DNA of 64,000 nt, from NCBI RefSeq assembly GCF_009870785.1, contig NZ_WTWX01000013.1, positions 44,336 to 108,335 of the forward strand. The letters run 5' to 3'. Under the pieces are notes generated by a model, which was given only the letters and a program-made list of their open reading frames with translations, was not told the origin of the DNA and did not search any database. Source of the DNA: Paenibacillus sp. An7. GTDB lineage: Bacteria > Bacillota > Bacilli > Paenibacillales > Paenibacillaceae. Positions 63,432 to 64,000 of this stretch are shown here, piece after piece; the stretch's first letter is position 1, and every line of letters begins with the position of its first letter. Both the position numbers and the translations under genes were made by a program.

Positions 63432-63625
63432 TTCGAGTTCGTATGTTAAAGATAGAGGAGATGAGAAGGATAATCTTCTCTTATCTTTTTGGCAAATAAG
63501 TATGTAAAGTGTGAGAGGATAATTGGATAACGGCCCTTTTAACTAACAAATCTCCTTGCTAAGTGTACAACAGGGCTATTGAAGTAGGAGAGATGAAAAA
63601 CCTTAAAAAAAGTTAGTTATATAGC

Positions 63626-63655
63626 TTGACTCATCCCTTCCTAATATGATAAATT
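63626..63655 (+). promoter_or_regulatory. rRNA promoter P1 (candidate)
   Basis: TTGACT (63626-63631), 18-base spacer, TAAATT (63650-63655), followed by an A/T-rich start region and the GCCCG-N7-GGCGAC hairpin. Confidence 0.6.
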
Positions 63656-63754
63656 ATAAATCGCCCGTTAAAAAGGCGACAAACTTTCAGGTTAGTCATT
63701 ACAACATGGACTATATCGATAAGAAAGTTTGAAAAAAGATTTTTAAAAAAATGT

Positions 63755-63784
63755 TTGACGAAACAAACGACAATGTGTTATATT
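63755..63784 (+). promoter_or_regulatory. rRNA promoter P2 (candidate)
   Basis: TTGACG (63755-63760), 18-base spacer, TATATT (63779-63784), with an A-rich upstream stretch resembling an UP element. GTCGCCGCTT follows, similar to the downstream part of P1. Confidence 0.65.
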
Positions 63785-63842
63785 ATAAAAGTCGCCGCTT
63801 GAAATAAGCGAGTGATAAAAAATGAAGTTTCACATTGAAGAT

Positions 63843-63857
63843 TGATCTTTGAAAACT
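63843..63857 (+). promoter_or_regulatory. boxA-like antitermination site
   Basis: TGATCTTTGAAAACT resembles the rRNA boxA motif and the usual GAAAACTGAACAAC leader text of Bacillales rRNA operons. A hairpin TTCAATTTGTT / AACAAATTGAA follows at about 63909-63936. Confidence 0.7.
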
Positions 63858-64000
63858 GAACAACGAGGAGTTTTACGCAAGTGAAACTCATGAGTGAATT
63901 AATACAAATTCAATTTGTTGGTCATAACAAATTGAATAGAGAACTTTAAGTTCTCGTCAGCATTTTCTAAATGAGCTTATCGCTCTTTTCAATAACTTTA

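Larger units (their letters stand above)
63432..64000 (+). other. rRNA operon promoter and leader region
   Basis: 569 bases after ygxA with no protein gene. It contains tandem SigA promoters, AT-rich spacers, a boxA-like antitermination site and several short hairpins. The sequence ends with GCTTATCGCTCTTTTCAATA, of the type that directly precedes 16S rRNA in Paenibacillus and Bacillus; the 16S start itself is outside the window. Confidence 0.8.

Overview
The window reads as ordinary chromosome of a low-to-moderate GC, spore-forming Gram-positive bacterium of the order Bacillales, most likely Paenibacillus or a close relative. The evidence is AGGAGG-type ribosome sites with several TTG/GTG starts, a lysine riboswitch, an SLH-anchored surface protein, the spore protein YyaC, GatCAB, XylR/XylA/XylB, a PerR-YgzB-YgxA-rRNA neighbourhood as in Bacillus subtilis, and a SigB partner-switching operon. 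I see no phage, insertion sequence, CRISPR array or tRNA gene. Almost every transcription unit ends in a clear intrinsic terminator, many of them shared by convergent genes.

Layout. 1-0.5 kb: end of a quinol oxidase operon. 0.8-4.9 kb: deoC, then a pectin/uronate operon (kduI, DeoR regulator, kduD, TIM-barrel isomerase). 5.1-11 kb: O-acetylhomoserine sulfhydrylase, a P1B-4 metal efflux ATPase and a ZIP transporter that both lie next to Fur-family box-like sites, and thioredoxin reductase. 11-17.4 kb: a lipoprotein NagZ and the xylose genes (xylR divergent from xylAB, with operator-like and cre-like sites). 17.6-28.4 kb: two exported proteins (YcdB/SLH and transglutaminase), a lysine-riboswitch-controlled permease, CvfC, an ABC-F ATPase with paired degenerate motifs, and a CDF transporter with a structured leader.

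28.5-43.4 kb is the most notable region. It holds a general-stress island centred on a seven-gene operon: PP2C phosphatase with receiver (RsbY-like), a 1236-residue hybrid kinase (RsbK-like), a CheR-type methyltransferase (RsbM-like), a second soluble hybrid kinase, RsbV, RsbW and SigB. This is the B. cereus-type SigB input pathway rather than the B. subtilis stressosome, with one extra kinase. Small stress and envelope genes flank it (DUF1328, DUF948, GSP17M, DUF5665, YtxH, GlsB, PAP2), some with SigB-like promoter matches. The expected logic is: signal, RsbK, phosphorylated RsbY, dephosphorylated RsbV, RsbW sequestered, SigB free, with RsbM tuning RsbK by methylation.

43.5-64 kb: asparaginase, YyaC, a hydrolase, DUF6483, a methyltransferase, an O-antigen-ligase-like polymerase with a sharply GC-rich core, a thioredoxin-like/metallo-hydrolase pair, gatCAB, MgtC, a DUF4097 membrane protein, perR, a GH18 hydrolase, ygzB and ygxA. 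The window then ends in the promoter and leader region of an rRNA operon, apparently just before the 16S gene. No wholly unknown system is obvious. The best leads are the extended SigB module, the metal-regulated leaders, the asymmetric ABC-F protein and the GC island.
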